Assembly (NCBI GenBank): GCA_026418955.1
Contig: JAOAAI010000194.1
Coordinates: forward strand, 1 to 5,821
Direction: 5' to 3'
Source: Candidatus Goldiibacteriota bacterium
Lineage (GTDB): Bacteria; Oederibacteriota; PGYV01; DSYL01
DNA: 5,821 bases
The notes below the pieces were generated by a model. The model made no database searches, was not told the DNA's origin, and was given only the letters and a program-made list of their open reading frames with translations. A program made the translations under genes and the position numbers. Below are positions 4,912 to 5,821 of the stretch, piece after piece (within the stretch, counting starts at the first letter, position 1; every line of letters starts with the position of its first letter).

Positions 4912-5821
4912 TTATTTTACATCCCATTTTGTATTTTCAATAAATTCTTTTAATTTCTGATTATTAGGGTCTATCTGCAAAGCAAGTTCATAAACCTTTT
5001 TGGCAGATTCTTTTTTTCCGAGCCTAAGGAAACATGCGCCCATTCCCATATATGCCTGTGCATTATTTCTATATCTTTTTAAGCTCTCAGAAAATTTCAA
5101 TATTGCTTCTGCATATTTTTTATTATATAAAAGTTCATAACCCTCTTTATAATATCTCATTGCTTCTTGTTTATTTTCAAAATAATTAGTCTCAGGAGGT
5201 CCAAACATTTTAGCGGTTACAGCAATTCTATGTGATTCACCAAGATCTCCATATGGAACAAATGCATAATCAAAATCAAACTGAAAATTTTCATTTAAGG
5301 TTAATCTATAACCAGCACCTATGGTTAATCCAGCCAGCAATCCAAGATCGCTTCCAAATTTATATCCTAAGCGTGCAGCCAGACTATGAAATTTATTTAA
5401 AACCCAGTATTTTTCACCACCAAAATTAACCTTTGTTGATTGTTCTATAGGATAATAAATAAGATCTATTGCAAGTGCGGAGTCATTATCTACAAATTTA
5501 AAATAACCTTCATCGGTAAAAGGTAATAAAATATTCATAAAAGAGAATCTGTAACCAAAGCCAAATTTAATAGCAAACGGCAGAGCTGGTCGTTCAGTTG
5601 CTATCCCAGCATTTAAAACCATAAGTCCAAATGAATAATTTTCATATTTAGGATAATAAAGCAACCCCAAGTTAGTGCTAAAACCATTTCCTGTATCTTC
5701 ATAAATATTTTCCATTGTAACATTTATATTCAATCCAGCATATAAATCAGCAAATGGAGAATTATTGCCTACAATTTCTGATAATTTTTTTCCGTAAGCA
5801 AGTGTAATATTTATATCTGAT
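4912..5821 (-). CDS. PorV-like outer-membrane barrel with C-terminal TPR repeats (5' end outside window)
   Basis: The frame is open from the right edge to a TAA at 4914-4912, giving 302 visible residues; no stop or credible start lies upstream within the window. The TTG at 5733 is internal, because the same family pattern continues before it (SDINITLAYGKKLSEI, then PFADLYAGLNINVT). Visible residues 1-about 205 are barrel strands of the PorV/PorQ type: GLLYYPKYENYSFGLMVLNAG, LPFAIKFGFGYRFS, AARLGYKFGSDLGLLAGLTI and FQFDFDYAFVPYGDLGESHR, the last a common closing strand before the terminus in this family. Residues about 216-302 then form two TPR-type helical pairs: AMRYYKEGYELLYNKKYAEA followed by ILKFSESL, and AQAYMGMGACFLRLGKKESA followed by KKVYELALQIDP. 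TPRs would offer a periplasmic protein-binding surface attached to the barrel. The stop is 24 bases before the lacI-type ATG. The function is not known; the barrel-plus-TPR architecture is clear. Confidence 0.75.
   Translation of the reverse strand, partial: SDINITLAYGKKLSEIVGNNSPFADLYAGLNINVTMENIYEDTGNGFSTNLGLLYYPKYENYSFGLMVLNAGIATERPALPFAIKFGFGYRFSFMNILLPFTDEGYFKFVDNDSALAIDLIYYPIEQSTKVNFGGEKYWVLNKFHSLAARLGYKFGSDLGLLAGLTIGAGYRLTLNENFQFDFDYAFVPYGDLGESHRIAVTAKMFGPPETNYFENKQEAMRYYKEGYELLYNKKYAEAILKFSESLKRYRNNAQAYMGMGACFLRLGKKESAKKVYELALQIDPNNQKLKEFIENTKWDVK

Noticed and set aside
5232..5429. 65-codon open frame antisense to the barrel-TPR gene
   Set aside because: It is a shadow frame with unlikely composition (many His and Gln) and no start signals.
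5731..5733. TTG as the start codon of the barrel-TPR gene
   Set aside because: The frame remains open to the window edge with barrel-type sequence before this codon, and no ribosome-binding site precedes it; the true start is outside the window.

Overview
The window is very A+T-rich and codes almost entirely on the minus strand. It looks like chromosomal DNA of a Gram-negative (diderm) bacterium, probably from an uncultured or poorly sampled lineage. The diderm call rests on two PorV/PorQ-type outer-membrane barrel genes. The lineage call is inference: PorV-like barrels, FlgD/T9SS-like Ig domains, ECF sigma factors and very low GC occur together in FCB-related and several candidate phyla. No rRNA, tRNA, CRISPR array or integrase was seen, so the species cannot be named.

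The right and central part (5821 down to 1341) is one tightly packed minus-strand run of five genes with gaps of about 24, 7, 17 and 76 bases. In transcription order they are: a PorV-like barrel fused to C-terminal TPR repeats (5' end outside the window), a LacI-type repressor, a second stand-alone PorV-like barrel with a signal peptide, an ECF sigma-70 factor, and a membrane-spanning zinc-finger anti-sigma factor whose periplasmic end is a FlgD-like Ig domain. Only the last gap is long enough for a promoter, and it holds a good match to an ECF-type promoter, which suggests autoregulation of the anti-sigma gene.

Between the anti-sigma gene and the left edge lies about 1 kb without a living gene. 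Most of it (about 372-1285) is the corpse of an IS481-like insertion sequence. It keeps recognisable inverted ends, a possible 8-bp target duplication, and a transposase broken by about six frameshifts and three in-frame stops, with the TDNG-type catalytic motif altered.

Left of the IS relic, an exact TTGACA-N17-TATAAT promoter drives a minus-strand gene that starts with GTG at 256 and leaves the window at base 1. Its 85 visible residues are a signal peptide followed by what looks like the N-terminus of a glycoside hydrolase family 8 (endoglucanase-like) enzyme.

The working picture is a cell-envelope and carbohydrate locus: outer-membrane barrels, a sugar-type repressor, an envelope-sensing sigma/anti-sigma pair and a secreted glycanase. 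Whether the glycanase belongs to the same regulon is unproven, because it has its own housekeeping promoter and is separated from the others by the IS relic.
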